Source of the DNA: a virus
Strand: one strand, 5' to 3'
IMG/VR virus record: IMGVR_UViG_3300026078_000045
Location: 1 to 43,205 of that record
Length of the DNA stretch: 43,205 bases
The notes beneath the pieces were generated by a model. The model made no database searches and was not told where the DNA came from. It was given only the letters and a program-made list of their open reading frames with translations. The translations under genes and the position numbers were made by a program. This document shows positions 6,404 through 16,235 of this stretch, piece after piece (positions within the stretch are counted from its first letter, which is position 1; the number at the start of each line of letters is the position of its first letter).

Positions 6404-7033
6404 GTCGTCCTCCGGATCTGTCGAGGAAATAGCTGGTGGCGCCGGGTTCGGCGCGGGTTCCGGGCTCGAGCTCCAGACGCCGAGGCCGGACAGGTTGATG
6501 ATCTCGTTCACGTCGACCTGGACGCCGCCCACGTAGCGCTGCTCGCCGGTCTGTCGGGCGACCGCGCGCGGATCCCACTGGCCGCCGGACCATGCGACGG
6601 TCTGCCACGCGGTGAACCCCGCGGCGTCGGCCGCCGTCACCACTCGCAGACCGGCGTAGTCCCCGACCTCGGCTTGACCGTCCACGCTCGCGGCGCCTCG
6701 CAGAAAATCTACGACGGCCGGGGTCTGACCCGCGGAGGCGTTGAAGTCGGCGCTGTAGAAGATCCGCGCCGTGCGCGGGGCGCCAAGTGCGGTGGCCTGC
6801 GCGCGAGCCGAGTGCGCGCAGGCCTGGCCCGCGCTGTAGCCGCCGAGCATGAAGTCGGCGGTCGTCTCGAAGTTCAGCACGATCGCGATGCCAGCGGCCA
6901 GCAGCTCCTGCGCCTCGCTGACGGTCAGATTCTTGGGCCAGCCCGGTACGGACAGGTAGCGGAAGACCACTGAGCAGCCCGCGGCCTTCAGCGCTGCCGG
7001 GGCGATGCGGTCGGTGTAGTCGAAGCCGATCAT
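6071..7033 (-). CDS. Endolysin with DUF1906 glycoside-hydrolase-like domain
   Basis: The 320-residue protein starts at ATG 7033 with GAGGA upstream. Residues 1-186 form a DUF1906 (Rv2525c-like) TIM-barrel domain: GFDYTDR, FRYLSVPG, IVLNFETTADFMLGGYSAGQ, SADFNAS, WQTVAWSGG and VDVNEI. It is expected to cut the cell-wall glycan at the end of infection. A Pro-rich linker (190-205) joins it to a beta-rich C-terminal domain (211-320), probably wall-binding. Codon 211 is an ATG preceded by GGAGG five bases upstream, so the C-terminal domain might also be made alone. Confidence 0.88.
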   Translation of the reverse strand: MIGFDYTDRIAPAALKAAGCSVVFRYLSVPGWPKNLTVSEAQELLAAGIAIVLNFETTADFMLGGYSAGQACAHSARAQATALGAPRTARIFYSADFNASAGQTPAVVDFLRGAASVDGQAEVGDYAGLRVVTAADAAGFTAWQTVAWSGGQWDPRAVARQTGEQRYVGGVQVDVNEIINLSGLGVWSSSPEPAPNPAPPAISSTDPEDDMPTFSTGEIRPGAGVTTVVCPPPANAGRAGWGDVWFSLGSDFGDAHVRVAAFVHGLGWTDFTQDFLVPAAGDRVNPFGGPLPTGVQKISITRLAGSENVPLSYLIEATHR

Positions 7034-7055
7034 GCGGGATCCTCACGATTCGTGA

Positions 7056-8465
7056 TCACGGCGCCCCCAGGGCTGTGATCCAGTAGCCGGCGAAAGCTGT
7101 GGAGGCGGCCGCGGGATCGAGAGCCGTCGGCACCGACGAGAGCCCGGACCAGAACACCGACGGCCTGAGACCCCGGATCGACGGCATCTGAAACGCGCCG
7201 TCGTCCGCGAGCGTCCCGACCGTTTTGGGGTTCGTCGACATCTGCGTCAGGATCCCCGGGCGGTAGTTGACGCCGCCGACCACCGATGCTGATGAGGTCA
7301 GGACCAGTTCGACGAACGTCCCCACGTTCGCGGCGTTCGTGAGCTGCGACGTGATGTCGGCGCTGGAGGCCAGTACGTTCCCCGCCACGTCCTGGATCAC
7401 TGCGTAACTGCCGCCGGTCGGGCCCGACCCGGCCGCCGTCAGCCAAAGCCCGATCCGGACAACCGACGTAGTAGCGGTGGCCATTCCCAGTGGGGAGATC
7501 AGATCCCCGGAGGACAGGCCGAGCCCGACCCGGTTGCACGCCTCGATCGGGAAGGGCTGCACCACCAGGCCCAGCTTCGACGCCGACGGGTCGCGCGGAA
7601 TCACCTTCCAGCCCATGCCGCTGGTCTGGGTGGAGTCCGCGACGAGCAGGTCGCCGTCCGGGCCGACGCCGAGCCGTGCGATGGTTCCGGGCGCCGTTGC
7701 GGCGAGGAGGTCTCCCTTGGCGGTGGCGGTGGACGACTGGACGGCGGTGGCGAAACGGCCGTCGTCTCCGGCGGCGACGGTCCCGGCCGCGGTGCCGACG
7801 GCCCGAGTGGCCGAGTTGCCCAGGCCCAGGTTGGTACGCGCGGCCACAGGGTCCGCGATGTCGGCCAGGTCGGCGGTGATGGCCAGCGCGCCGACCGTAG
7901 ACGCGGTCGCAACGACGTCGCCGGTGAGGCTGTTGAAGCTTGAGACGCCGCCGACCGCGCCGGCCGGGGTTCGCCAGATGCCGTCGCCGGCGAGGAACTT
8001 GGTGGTAATGCCGGGAGGTGCGGTGATCGTAACGCCGTCGTAGGTGAACACGCCGGCGACGGTCAGATTCCCGGCCAGCGCCAGGTTCACCGGTGCCGGG
8101 AACGCCGCGCCGCCGACCAGGGTGGTGACGAGGTCGCCGACCCACACCGGCACGGCCGGATTCCCCGCCACGACGACGATCCAGTAGGTGAACGACGCGC
8201 CAGCACCGCCCTCGGTGATGCGCCACGCCGTCGCCACTGTCCCGCCGGCCAGCCGGATCTGCGCGTTCGGCAGCAGCGCCTGCGTCCAGGTGCCGTCGGC
8301 ATTCACCGTGACCGGCAGCTGGCCGCCGACCTCGGTGAGGCCGACCGTGTCGAACCCGAGCACCGGCTCGTTGTTGTAGTCGACAAGGGTGACCGTCAGC
8401 GCCGACTGCGCAAGCGCCGAGGCGGCCGGGCTGAGCAGCTTGCCGTAGACGGTCATCGCAGCCAC
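7056..8465 (-). CDS. Tail fibre / receptor-binding-type protein (469 aa)
   Basis: It starts at GTG 8465 (ATG at 8456 possible). The protein is low in charged residues and rich in Gly, Ala, Thr and Val. It has a beta-rich N-terminal domain, a central region with VGGVSSFNSLTGDVVATAS and AARTNLGLGNSATR repeats of the kind seen in fibre shafts, and a compact C-terminal domain (about 295-469). It lies between the minor tail genes and the endolysin, the usual place for the host-recognition protein. Confidence 0.75.
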   Translation of the reverse strand: MAAMTVYGKLLSPAASALAQSALTVTLVDYNNEPVLGFDTVGLTEVGGQLPVTVNADGTWTQALLPNAQIRLAGGTVATAWRITEGGAGASFTYWIVVVAGNPAVPVWVGDLVTTLVGGAAFPAPVNLALAGNLTVAGVFTYDGVTITAPPGITTKFLAGDGIWRTPAGAVGGVSSFNSLTGDVVATASTVGALAITADLADIADPVAARTNLGLGNSATRAVGTAAGTVAAGDDGRFATAVQSSTATAKGDLLAATAPGTIARLGVGPDGDLLVADSTQTSGMGWKVIPRDPSASKLGLVVQPFPIEACNRVGLGLSSGDLISPLGMATATTSVVRIGLWLTAAGSGPTGGSYAVIQDVAGNVLASSADITSQLTNAANVGTFVELVLTSSASVVGGVNYRPGILTQMSTNPKTVGTLADDGAFQMPSIRGLRPSVFWSGLSSVPTALDPAAASTAFAGYWITALGAP

Positions 8466-8509
8466 GACACACCCCCAGCTCGAACATCAGTTCTAGTCAT
8501 CGTAGCTGC

Positions 8510-9232
8510 TCACTCCCCGTACAAGAACGCTGAGCCTGCGGAGAGGCTGCCGCTGTTCGCGAACAAGGTGATCGAGGTGACGGCCGAGTTCTGTAGCCAC
8601 ATGCCGCCGTAGGTGCCGGAATACGCGTTGGTAGATGAGTTGGCGGAATTGGAGTAGCCGGACGGGGCTTTGAAGTTGCTGCCGCCGTTGGCGTTGGGGA
8701 TCTCGAAAGCTCCGCTGCCGAGGTAGCCGGATGTACCACCCGCAGCGTTCAGGGTCCCGATGCGGATCCGGTCGGTCGTGCCGGCGCTTCCGGCGCTGGA
8801 GTCCGTCGTGACGTTGCTCTGGTTGAACTGCCACGTGTAGTGGGTGTTCGTGGTGTCGTTGTTGAGCTGCAGGCACATGTAGTCGGCGGTGCCGGCGTTG
8901 GTACTGCGACCGGTCCACACCACCCGCAGGTTGCTGAACACGCCGCCCGGAACCGTCAGCGGCATCGAGGCCGCGGTGCCGGTCAGCACCAGGCTGGCAA
9001 GCAGCTGCGGCGGATAGACCCACGCCGTGCCGTTCCAGTACGCCTCGAGGTCCGTGTCGACCTCGTAGATCCGCATCCCCGTCGTGGGATTCGACGGGTG
9101 GGTGGTCGAGGTGACCGCAACGGCGCCGGTAACTAGCTGGTTGATCTGATGCTCGAGGGACTCCACCTTCCGTAGCAACTCGGCCTGGTCGGATGCCCAC
9201 TTCTGTTCCCAGGGGGTCGGGTAGCCGGTCAC
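8510..9232 (-). CDS. Minor tail protein, fibre-like (240 aa)
   Basis: GTG at 9232 overlaps the previous stop (GTGA). A short coiled coil (WASDQAELLRKVESLEHQIN) leads into HPSNPTTGMRIYEVDTDLEAYWNGTAW, a motif often found in actinophage tail tips, and a Ser/Asn/Gly-rich beta domain of jelly-roll type. Probably a trimeric tail-tip or appendage protein. Confidence 0.75.
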   Translation of the reverse strand: MTGYPTPWEQKWASDQAELLRKVESLEHQINQLVTGAVAVTSTTHPSNPTTGMRIYEVDTDLEAYWNGTAWVYPPQLLASLVLTGTAASMPLTVPGGVFSNLRVVWTGRSTNAGTADYMCLQLNNDTTNTHYTWQFNQSNVTTDSSAGSAGTTDRIRIGTLNAAGGTSGYLGSGAFEIPNANGGSNFKAPSGYSNSANSSTNAYSGTYGGMWLQNSAVTSITLFANSGSLSAGSAFLYGE

Positions 9233-10371
9233 GTGGACACACCGCCTAGGAACAGCTCTGTGTACTCGGTCTGCTGTTCGCTCGCCGGGTGCACCGTCCA
9301 GCCGATGATCCTGGAATCCACAATCAAGCCTGGCGTGCCGCCCGGGCCGGCCGGGTGCAACGGCGACGTCGCAACGAGGGTGGCGTGATCGCCCAACTGG
9401 ATCTGCTGCACCGTCGGCGTCTGACCGCCGGCCAGGACTGCCTTACCGATCGTCGGGCTCTTCGCGACCTGGGCCAGCCGGGCATCAGCGACCGCGTCGA
9501 TCTGGGACTGCGCAGTGATGGGGTTGCCGCTGTAGGACACCGACGCCTCCAGCAGCGGGTAGCCGGCTGCCAAATCCGCACTGTCCAGGCCGTGCGTGGC
9601 CGTGTTCGACAGCCACGCCGCGCCACCACCGCCAGAGGCAGTTGCGAGCACGCTGTTGGCGCCAGTCGAGCCGGTCCGCGGCCACGCGTAGTCGATCAGG
9701 TTGCCCGGGTAAATCAGCTCCAGGTTGGTGGCGCTGTACGGACGACCCATGGTGGCCGCGATCCCGATCCGCAGCAGAATCCGCAGCGCGCTCGTCGGGG
9801 TAAAGCCGGCGTCGAAGGCGTACTCGACGCCGTACTGAGCGCAGACCTGGTTGACGGTGTCGAGCACCGTAGGCACGTTCGCGGCTGGGAACGTCGGCGC
9901 CGGGGATGGCACGATGCCGGTCGAACCAGACTGGTACACCAGCTGCGCGATGCTGGCGTTGGTCTTGCTGGTGCCGTAGAGAAACAGTATTTGGATGATG
10001 TCGTGCAGGTCGAAGCCAGTGAATCCCAGCTGGTCCTCACGGATCTGGCGGCGCAGGAACAGCGAACCGACCTCGTCGGCGAGGATTGGCAGCTGGTTGG
10101 AACGCACGGATGTGACCGGCCAGTCCCAGATAACGCCGACCCACACGGGCCAGTTGTCCTGGAGCACCCACAACAGGGTGCGGCGCGGCTCCAACGCGGC
10201 GAGCAGGTTCGACTGGGACGGGAGTGCGCCGAGGTCGAGTGAGCCGGACAGCCGGCCGGGCTGGCCGACGCCGCCGAGGTTGTGGCTGAAGCTGTCGACG
10301 TGCAGCGGGATCGTGTCGGCCCGGACCGCGCCGGTGATCACGTCGGTGGTCATGTACCGGTAGGTGGACAT
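9229..10371 (-). CDS. Minor tail protein, Gp37-like tail-hub family (380 aa)
   Basis: ATG at 10371 was chosen; the reading frame extends upstream but only as a shadow of the preceding gene. The N-terminus (DSFSHNLGGVGQPGRLSGSL, LLWVLQDNWPVWVGVIWDWP) resembles the siphovirus ReqiPepy6 Gp37-like family of tail proteins. The C-terminus (VDSRIIGWTVHP..EQQTEYTELFLGG) is typical of tail-hub proteins. It likely forms part of the tail tip. Confidence 0.75.
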   Translation of the reverse strand: MSTYRYMTTDVITGAVRADTIPLHVDSFSHNLGGVGQPGRLSGSLDLGALPSQSNLLAALEPRRTLLWVLQDNWPVWVGVIWDWPVTSVRSNQLPILADEVGSLFLRRQIREDQLGFTGFDLHDIIQILFLYGTSKTNASIAQLVYQSGSTGIVPSPAPTFPAANVPTVLDTVNQVCAQYGVEYAFDAGFTPTSALRILLRIGIAATMGRPYSATNLELIYPGNLIDYAWPRTGSTGANSVLATASGGGGAAWLSNTATHGLDSADLAAGYPLLEASVSYSGNPITAQSQIDAVADARLAQVAKSPTIGKAVLAGGQTPTVQQIQLGDHATLVATSPLHPAGPGGTPGLIVDSRIIGWTVHPASEQQTEYTELFLGGVST

Positions 10372-10373
10372 CG

Positions 10374-11474
10374 CTAGTTGAAGGCCGGCCCGACGCGCAG
10401 TGTCGAGTAGAACTGCGAAGGGCTGCCAGTAGGGATGAAGATCCGCACTGATTGGGTTGACGACGCTGCGTTCTGCAGTACCCAGGTGACGGTATGGGTC
10501 GCGGCCGACGGCGTGACGTATGCGGCGAAAATGCCCGCGCCACACCCCTCTGGGGTGCCGCCCGCGCTGGCCGCGGGCATCTGCCAGGAGAACCGACCGC
10601 TGTCGACGATGGTGCCGTCGAGCTTGATCTGGTGTTCTCCCCAGTCCCCCGCGTGGATCGTTGCCTGGTCGATACCGTAGCAGCCGATTTCGATTTTGAT
10701 CTCGGTAGCACCATCGGTGGTGATCGAGGCAGACAGGATGGTCGCCGACGCGCCGGGGGCGATGTTAGCCGTGGTGGCCGTGAGCGTTTGCTTGACGGGC
10801 GCGAACGCGCCGATCTTCGGTTGGGCTGCGTTGCCAGAGCCGTCAGAGGCCTTCAGCCGGCCGGTCGACAGGTCGTGCGCATACAACCCGGCCTGACCGC
10901 TGAGGCCGCCGGTGACGTTCGTCATCGGCACGATACCGCCGGTGGCGACGGAGTAAACGCGCTTGTCGGTGATGTTGCCCGCAGTGATCGAGGAGACGTT
11001 CGCGCCGACCGCGATCGTCGCCAGCAGGAGCGAGTTCGCCGGCAGCGTCGGCGCGACAGGAGATGCCGCCGGGGTACCCGTCTGCAACGTCACTACCGTC
11101 GTCGAACTGCTCGTGCCAACGTCCGTCACCTGCACAATGACGTTGTCGATGCGCGGGTTTGTCGGGTCCGACGTCGCAACAGTCAACGTCGACGTCGTGT
11201 CCAGACAGCACGTGTACATGCCCGCAGTCGCCGACGCCGTACCCTGCACCCACGCCACACCGGCGTTGACCGTGATGTTCATGCCGGAGGAGGCCTGAAC
11301 CAGCAGCGGGTTGCCAGTCCCGTACCGCACCCCGGGCCGCGCGGCGATGCCGGTCGACCCCGACGGCGATGCGCCGGTCAGGAAGGCGCCCCCCAGCTGC
11401 AACCGCAGATCCTGCGCGGCGACCTGTACGCCGTCAAGCCACGCGCCCGCGTGGGCGTTCACACCAAGCGGCAT
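10374..11474 (-). CDS. Minor tail protein (366 aa)
   Basis: The 366-residue beta-rich protein starts at ATG 11474. Its N-terminus, LQLGGAFLTGAS....GIAARPGVRYGTGNPLLV, resembles actinophage minor tail proteins. The middle has PRIDNVIVQVTD and LPANSLLLATIAV; the C-terminus forms a separate beta domain. Neighbours on both sides are tail proteins. Confidence 0.75.
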   Translation of the reverse strand: MPLGVNAHAGAWLDGVQVAAQDLRLQLGGAFLTGASPSGSTGIAARPGVRYGTGNPLLVQASSGMNITVNAGVAWVQGTASATAGMYTCCLDTTSTLTVATSDPTNPRIDNVIVQVTDVGTSSSTTVVTLQTGTPAASPVAPTLPANSLLLATIAVGANVSSITAGNITDKRVYSVATGGIVPMTNVTGGLSGQAGLYAHDLSTGRLKASDGSGNAAQPKIGAFAPVKQTLTATTANIAPGASATILSASITTDGATEIKIEIGCYGIDQATIHAGDWGEHQIKLDGTIVDSGRFSWQMPAASAGGTPEGCGAGIFAAYVTPSAATHTVTWVLQNAASSTQSVRIFIPTGSPSQFYSTLRVGPAFN

Positions 11475-11484
11475 TTCAGCCCTC

Positions 11485-12366
11485 CTATATCCACGCGTCG
11501 CGCCACGCGACGGTCATCTGCGATCCGGTCGCGCCTGTGCCGGTCACCTGGACCGTGGTCGTGCCGGGCGGCATCACCCACCACGAGCTAGTGGTGTCCG
11601 ACGGCCGATAGACGCCGTTCAGCAACGCCTGCCTGGCCGCAAAGTCGACGGCCAAAATGTCGGTCGCAGCGAGCGTCATACCGCTGAAGCTCACCACCTG
11701 GCCGGTGGTCTGATTCACCACAGCCGGGTTAGTGAGCGGCCCGGTGATGCTGACCACCGGGCGCGTCTCGAAGCTGCCTGCGTTCGTGCAGGCGACCGCC
11801 ATCGGCGGGGCGCCGGCCGGGAGTGTGAACGGGGGTGTCAGCGGAGGCGCCAGCCCGGCCGCGACGGAGGCCTGCGTCGCGGTCAGTTGATGCAAGACGG
11901 TGCTGTACTTGCGCGGGTCCGGCGCCACCAGCGGCACCGAGAACACCACATCCACCAGCGTCGAGTAGGTCTCGACGATCGGCCCGGAACGACGCACCTG
12001 CAGCTGGACCGGCACCGGCTCGTCCCACCGCAGCGTGGCCAAACTCGAGTCGCTACCGACCGGGATGGCCTGCTGCAGGTAGGCCCGAGCGACGTCCCGA
12101 AGCGCCTGCGACTGCGCGGTCGCCTGCACCAGCAGCGTGATGGTGCGCGGCCCGTACCACTGCGGGGGCGCCCAGGCGCCATGGTCGCCGGCGCGCTGCA
12201 CGACCTGGCCCGCGGTGGCGACGCCGTCCATGCCGGTCCAGGACCGTAGCAGCCACCAGGTGCCGTTGGCGTCGACCGCCCCGAACTCAAGATCGGTTGA
12301 CGGCCCGGCGCCGAGCGGAGGCGTGAAGGTGATGCCGCCGGTGAAGTATCCGAGGTCGGCCATCAT
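11485..12366 (-). CDS. Distal tail protein (Dit-like, 293 aa)
   Basis: It directly follows the tape measure, the standard place for the distal tail protein that joins tube and tip. The N-terminal half (WYGPRTITLLVQATAQSQAL, VQLQVRRSGPIVETYSTLVD) and C-terminal half (CTNAGSFETRPVVSITGP, WWVMPPGTTTVQVTG) show the two beta domains of this family. Two ATGs (12366 and 12363) overlap the tape measure stop. Confidence 0.85.
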   Translation of the reverse strand: MMADLGYFTGGITFTPPLGAGPSTDLEFGAVDANGTWWLLRSWTGMDGVATAGQVVQRAGDHGAWAPPQWYGPRTITLLVQATAQSQALRDVARAYLQQAIPVGSDSSLATLRWDEPVPVQLQVRRSGPIVETYSTLVDVVFSVPLVAPDPRKYSTVLHQLTATQASVAAGLAPPLTPPFTLPAGAPPMAVACTNAGSFETRPVVSITGPLTNPAVVNQTTGQVVSFSGMTLAATDILAVDFAARQALLNGVYRPSDTTSSWWVMPPGTTTVQVTGTGATGSQMTVAWRDAWI

Positions 12367-15300
12367 CGCCTCACCGCAAGTGCCAGGTCGCGCATCAGGA
12401 CCTGCTGTTGCTCGACGGTCGGGTATTGGGTGCCGTAGAAGTTGACCGTGACCGGCGCCGCGGACGGTGTCGGCGCCGCGGGCATCTGGCCGTTGCGCAG
12501 GGACTCCATGAACGGCACCCCGAAGCGGGCGACGGAGTCGGCAGGCATGATGAACTCTCCGTTGGAGACGCGCCGGACGATGCTGTCGGAGGTGCCGGTG
12601 CCCGGCCCGGTGATGAGTCCGCCGGCGGCGTTGCCTGGGATGAGGTGGTGCTGCCCAACCACGTGGTCGATGTTGTTCAAGGCGGCAGCCATCGCCTCCT
12701 GGTCGATCTGGAAGGCGACGCGCTGGTTGAGCGTGGTTAGTGCGGTTGGCGGGATTAAGCCGATTTTCTTGATGTAGTCGTCGATCTGGGTTTTGTTATA
12801 GCCGTACTTTTTGCCGGTCTCCTCGAGCTGATCGATCAGCCCCTGCATTTTGAAGCCGACGTCGCCGTCCACATCGCCGGAGTCCTTCAGCTTCTGCCCG
12901 TATTCGCGGATCTGGTCGGCGAGGTCAGAGAAGGCCTGCCGGTTCCGAAGTCCCGATTGGGTATTGCCGTCCAGGCTGGTCCCGTTGTCCTGCGCGGCTT
13001 TCGAGAGGTCGAGTAGTTGGAGGTGGAACCGGTCCAGGGCCTCGCTACTGTTCATCGTGTCCGACATGTACTTGTACTTGTCGGTCGTGTTATTGATCTT
13101 GTCGCCGAGGTTCTGGACCGCGTCGGCGCCGTCCTTCGTAGCCCGGTTCGTCTGAAGCTGGTCGGTCCCCGCCTTCTGGATCGCCGCCTGATACGCCGGC
13201 AAATCCTTGGTGACATCCACGATCTTGTTGCCGTGGACGTCGGTGGCGTCCGCCAGCTCTGAAACGATCTTCGCCGCGCGGTCACCGTTGCCCGACGAGA
13301 CCATCGCTGCCAGGCCAGCGTCGTAGTTCCGCATCTGGTCGGTAGTCAGCCCGATCTTCTTCGACAGCTCGATCAGACCGACACCGGTCTGGGCGATCGG
13401 ATCCTGGGCATTCGAGGTGTCCGCGCCAAGCCTGGTCATCTTCTGCGACAGCGTGTCCAATGTCGGGATCACGTTGTCGGTGTTGGACTCGGAGTTCAGC
13501 AGCGCGGTGGTGAAGCCGTCCACACTGGTCGACGCGTTGTGCGCGGCGTCCTGGGTGTGCTGGTACCACTGGGCCAGGGCAATGACGCCGGTGACGGCGG
13601 CGCCGACGATCGGGATCGCGTTGCCGACCTTCCCTGCGAACCCTTCGGCGCCGGCCTTCGCGCCGGCCTTCTCCGCTTCCTCCCCGGCGTTCTTCGCCGA
13701 CGTCTTGAACTTGTCCATGAGGCCGGTGACGGCCTTGGTCGCGCCCTGTGTGATCGACGTGACGGTGTTCCAGGCCTTCATCGCGGCAATGATCCCGAGG
13801 ATGCCCTCGGCGACCGTGGTCGCCTCTTGCTGGTTGTCGCCGAGGAACTTCGCCAGGTCCTTCAGCAGCGGGTCGACGATGCGCAGTCCGGTGGCCAGGT
13901 CGTCGGCGAGCATCGGGATGACCGGTTCGACTGCCTGGAACAGCTGGCCGACTACCTGGGCGACGTCGACAAGGTCGGTCGACAGCTGAGGCATGATCGG
14001 CAGCAGGTTGCCGACGATTTCGTCGGCCATCGTGACAAGCGTCGGCTCGAGATTGTCCAGGGCTGGTCCGAGGGCGCCCGCGACAGCGCCGGTGAGCATC
14101 CCGGCCGGGCCGAGCAGCCCGGCGACCGCGCGGAACAGCGCGCCGACGCCTTGGGCGGCGCCTGCCGAGTTGACGGTCAGCCCGGACAGGAAATCGGGCA
14201 AACCGGTTTCGATCAGCTGGTGGACGCCGAGCGCGACAGCGTTGATCAGCGGGGCGGCGCGGACGCCGTCGGTGACGATCGCGTTCAGCAGTGGCGGCAA
14301 CGCCGAGGTGAACTGACCGAAACCACCGGTGACAATCTGCTCGAACTGCATCGCAGACGCGTTGAACTGCGGGTTCGCAAACAGGTGGCCGAAGCCCAGC
14401 GCCATGTCCGACAGGGCGTGGCCTGTGTTCTGAATGCCGTCGCGCACCACCGGCAGCAGGTGGTTGCTGTCCTTCAGCATCTGGGTGAACCCGGGCAGCG
14501 TCGCCGTCTGGGCTTCCAGCGACAGCTCGTGCAGCTCGCTCTTCATGCCCAACGCCGTGGTCACGAAGTCCCGGCCGGCCTGCGACAGGTTCTTCATGTC
14601 CTGCGCGTAGGCGTTCGCGCCCGCCGAGCCGCCGGAGTTCGCGGCGGACGCGGCCAGCTGCTGCTGCTTGATGGTGTCAGTCAGGTTCTGCTCGGCCCGG
14701 GCGACGGACTTCGCCGAGTCCTCACGCTGCTGATCGGCCTGCCGCTGCGCATCGGCCAGGGACTGCCGGGCCTTCGCGACCTGCTCGTCAGATGCGGCCT
14801 GCTGGTCGGCGGCGGCCTGTTGAGCCTTCGCCAGGGCGGCGGCAGCGTCAGCCTGCTGCTGCTGGGCCTGGGTGACGCCGTGCTGCGCAGCCACGGTCGA
14901 CTCCGCAGCCAGCTGCGCGGCGTGCTCGGCCGCCAGCACCGTCGGCGCCTGGTCGACACCGGCTTTCGTCGCGGCGTTGGCCTTCTCAACCGCTTCCTTC
15001 TCACGCTGCTTCGCATCGGCCAGCTGCTGCACCGCAGTCCGGGCGGCCAGGTCAAGGGCGGCTTTCTGGTCGGCCGTGGTCGCGCCGTTCGCCTCCGCCA
15101 GCGCCAGCGCCTTCTGTGCGGCCGCCGAGTCCTGCGCGGCCTTCTCAGTGGCCAGGTGCGCGTCGGCTGCAGCGTTCTGCGAATCGACCAGCTGGTCGGC
15201 AGCCGCCGCGCGCGCGTTGATGGCGGCCTGCTGCGCCTGCACCTCGTTGTAGACGGCGTTCGTATAGGCCTGTTCGGCCTGCTGCCCGGCGTAGGCGGCG

Positions 15301-16235
15301 TCGACGACGTGCTGCTTCGCAGCGGCGATCTGCGCGGCCGAGTTCTGCGCGGCCGTGGCAGCGTTGCGCTCGGCGTCGACGACGCCCTGTTCAGCGTTCT
15401 GCACGCTCTCAGCCGACGACACCGCAGAGCGGGCTGCTTGCTCTCGCGCGTCAGAGACCTGCTGTTCGGCGCCGCGGATCGCGACCGCGTTGGAGTAGGC
15501 CGTCGCGGCCAGTTGCGCGCCGGACGGCCCGCCACCTCCTCCTGCGCCGGTGGCTGCGCCGGCGTCCTTCAGCGCCTTCGCCACCCCGAGCGCGGCACCA
15601 ATCAGCACACCGAGGCCGGCCGCGGCCCCGGCCGCCAGTCCAGGGATGGCGGCGAGGGTCGGCACGAGGGAGATGCCGGCGACGGCCTTCAGAGCCGTGG
15701 CGGTGCCACCGGCCGCACCGGACAAGGCGCCCCAGCCGCCGGTGGAGGATCCGGCGTCGCGACCGGCGTCGCGGGCGCTCTTCCCGGCGCCGGTAAGCTT
15801 CTGGCCGCTGCGGTCGGCCTTGGTGCCGAGGTCTTCAAGCCCGGCGGCGATCTTTTCTTCGTCGGAAGCGAACTGGCCAGACGCGTTGCGGATGTAGCCG
15901 TTGGCGTCCCGGAACAGGCCGTTGCCGAGCGCGCTGCCGATGCGGCCGCCGATCGCGTCAGCTTCGGTCTCCGCCTGCGAGCCGAGGGCGTCCAGCTCGG
16001 AGGTGATGCCGCCGCCGGTCTCGTCGACCTTGACGCGGATGTGGGTTTCGGCGTCGGCAGCGGCGGCTTCGGCACGGATCTTCTCGGCGAGGCCGTCCGC
16101 GTCGGGGGTGACCTTGACTTTCGCGGCAACGCCTTCGGCCGCCTCTTTGATCTTGGCGTCGAGTTGGGCGCGGAAGCCTTCGTCGGAGGCTTCGACCGCA
16201 ACGTAGGCGGTGGCTATGCGGAAGCCGTCAGACAC
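12363..16235 (-). CDS. Tape measure protein (1290 aa)
   Basis: This is the longest gene of the window. GTG at 16235 overlaps the tail chaperone end. The protein sets tail length. Residues about 230-560 are an Ala/Gln-rich coiled coil. Hydrophobic segments follow (AAVAGALGPALDNL, GIVAAVTGVIALAQW type) that may insert into the host membrane. A C-terminal GGLITGPGTGTSDSIVRRVSNGEFI repeat-like motif, commonly seen in tape measures, is present near the end. By the usual rule of about 1.5 angstrom per residue the tail would be near 190 nm. Confidence 0.95.
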   Translation of the reverse strand: MSDGFRIATAYVAVEASDEGFRAQLDAKIKEAAEGVAAKVKVTPDADGLAEKIRAEAAAADAETHIRVKVDETGGGITSELDALGSQAETEADAIGGRIGSALGNGLFRDANGYIRNASGQFASDEEKIAAGLEDLGTKADRSGQKLTGAGKSARDAGRDAGSSTGGWGALSGAAGGTATALKAVAGISLVPTLAAIPGLAAGAAAGLGVLIGAALGVAKALKDAGAATGAGGGGGPSGAQLAATAYSNAVAIRGAEQQVSDAREQAARSAVSSAESVQNAEQGVVDAERNAATAAQNSAAQIAAAKQHVVDAAYAGQQAEQAYTNAVYNEVQAQQAAINARAAAADQLVDSQNAAADAHLATEKAAQDSAAAQKALALAEANGATTADQKAALDLAARTAVQQLADAKQREKEAVEKANAATKAGVDQAPTVLAAEHAAQLAAESTVAAQHGVTQAQQQQADAAAALAKAQQAAADQQAASDEQVAKARQSLADAQRQADQQREDSAKSVARAEQNLTDTIKQQQLAASAANSGGSAGANAYAQDMKNLSQAGRDFVTTALGMKSELHELSLEAQTATLPGFTQMLKDSNHLLPVVRDGIQNTGHALSDMALGFGHLFANPQFNASAMQFEQIVTGGFGQFTSALPPLLNAIVTDGVRAAPLINAVALGVHQLIETGLPDFLSGLTVNSAGAAQGVGALFRAVAGLLGPAGMLTGAVAGALGPALDNLEPTLVTMADEIVGNLLPIMPQLSTDLVDVAQVVGQLFQAVEPVIPMLADDLATGLRIVDPLLKDLAKFLGDNQQEATTVAEGILGIIAAMKAWNTVTSITQGATKAVTGLMDKFKTSAKNAGEEAEKAGAKAGAEGFAGKVGNAIPIVGAAVTGVIALAQWYQHTQDAAHNASTSVDGFTTALLNSESNTDNVIPTLDTLSQKMTRLGADTSNAQDPIAQTGVGLIELSKKIGLTTDQMRNYDAGLAAMVSSGNGDRAAKIVSELADATDVHGNKIVDVTKDLPAYQAAIQKAGTDQLQTNRATKDGADAVQNLGDKINNTTDKYKYMSDTMNSSEALDRFHLQLLDLSKAAQDNGTSLDGNTQSGLRNRQAFSDLADQIREYGQKLKDSGDVDGDVGFKMQGLIDQLEETGKKYGYNKTQIDDYIKKIGLIPPTALTTLNQRVAFQIDQEAMAAALNNIDHVVGQHHLIPGNAAGGLITGPGTGTSDSIVRRVSNGEFIMPADSVARFGVPFMESLRNGQMPAAPTPSAAPVTVNFYGTQYPTVEQQQVLMRDLALAVRR

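Noticed and set aside
7030-8487. Second minus-strand frame overlapping the fibre gene
   Set aside because: Arg/Gly-rich translation without a fold pattern. The other frame gives a coherent fibre-like protein.
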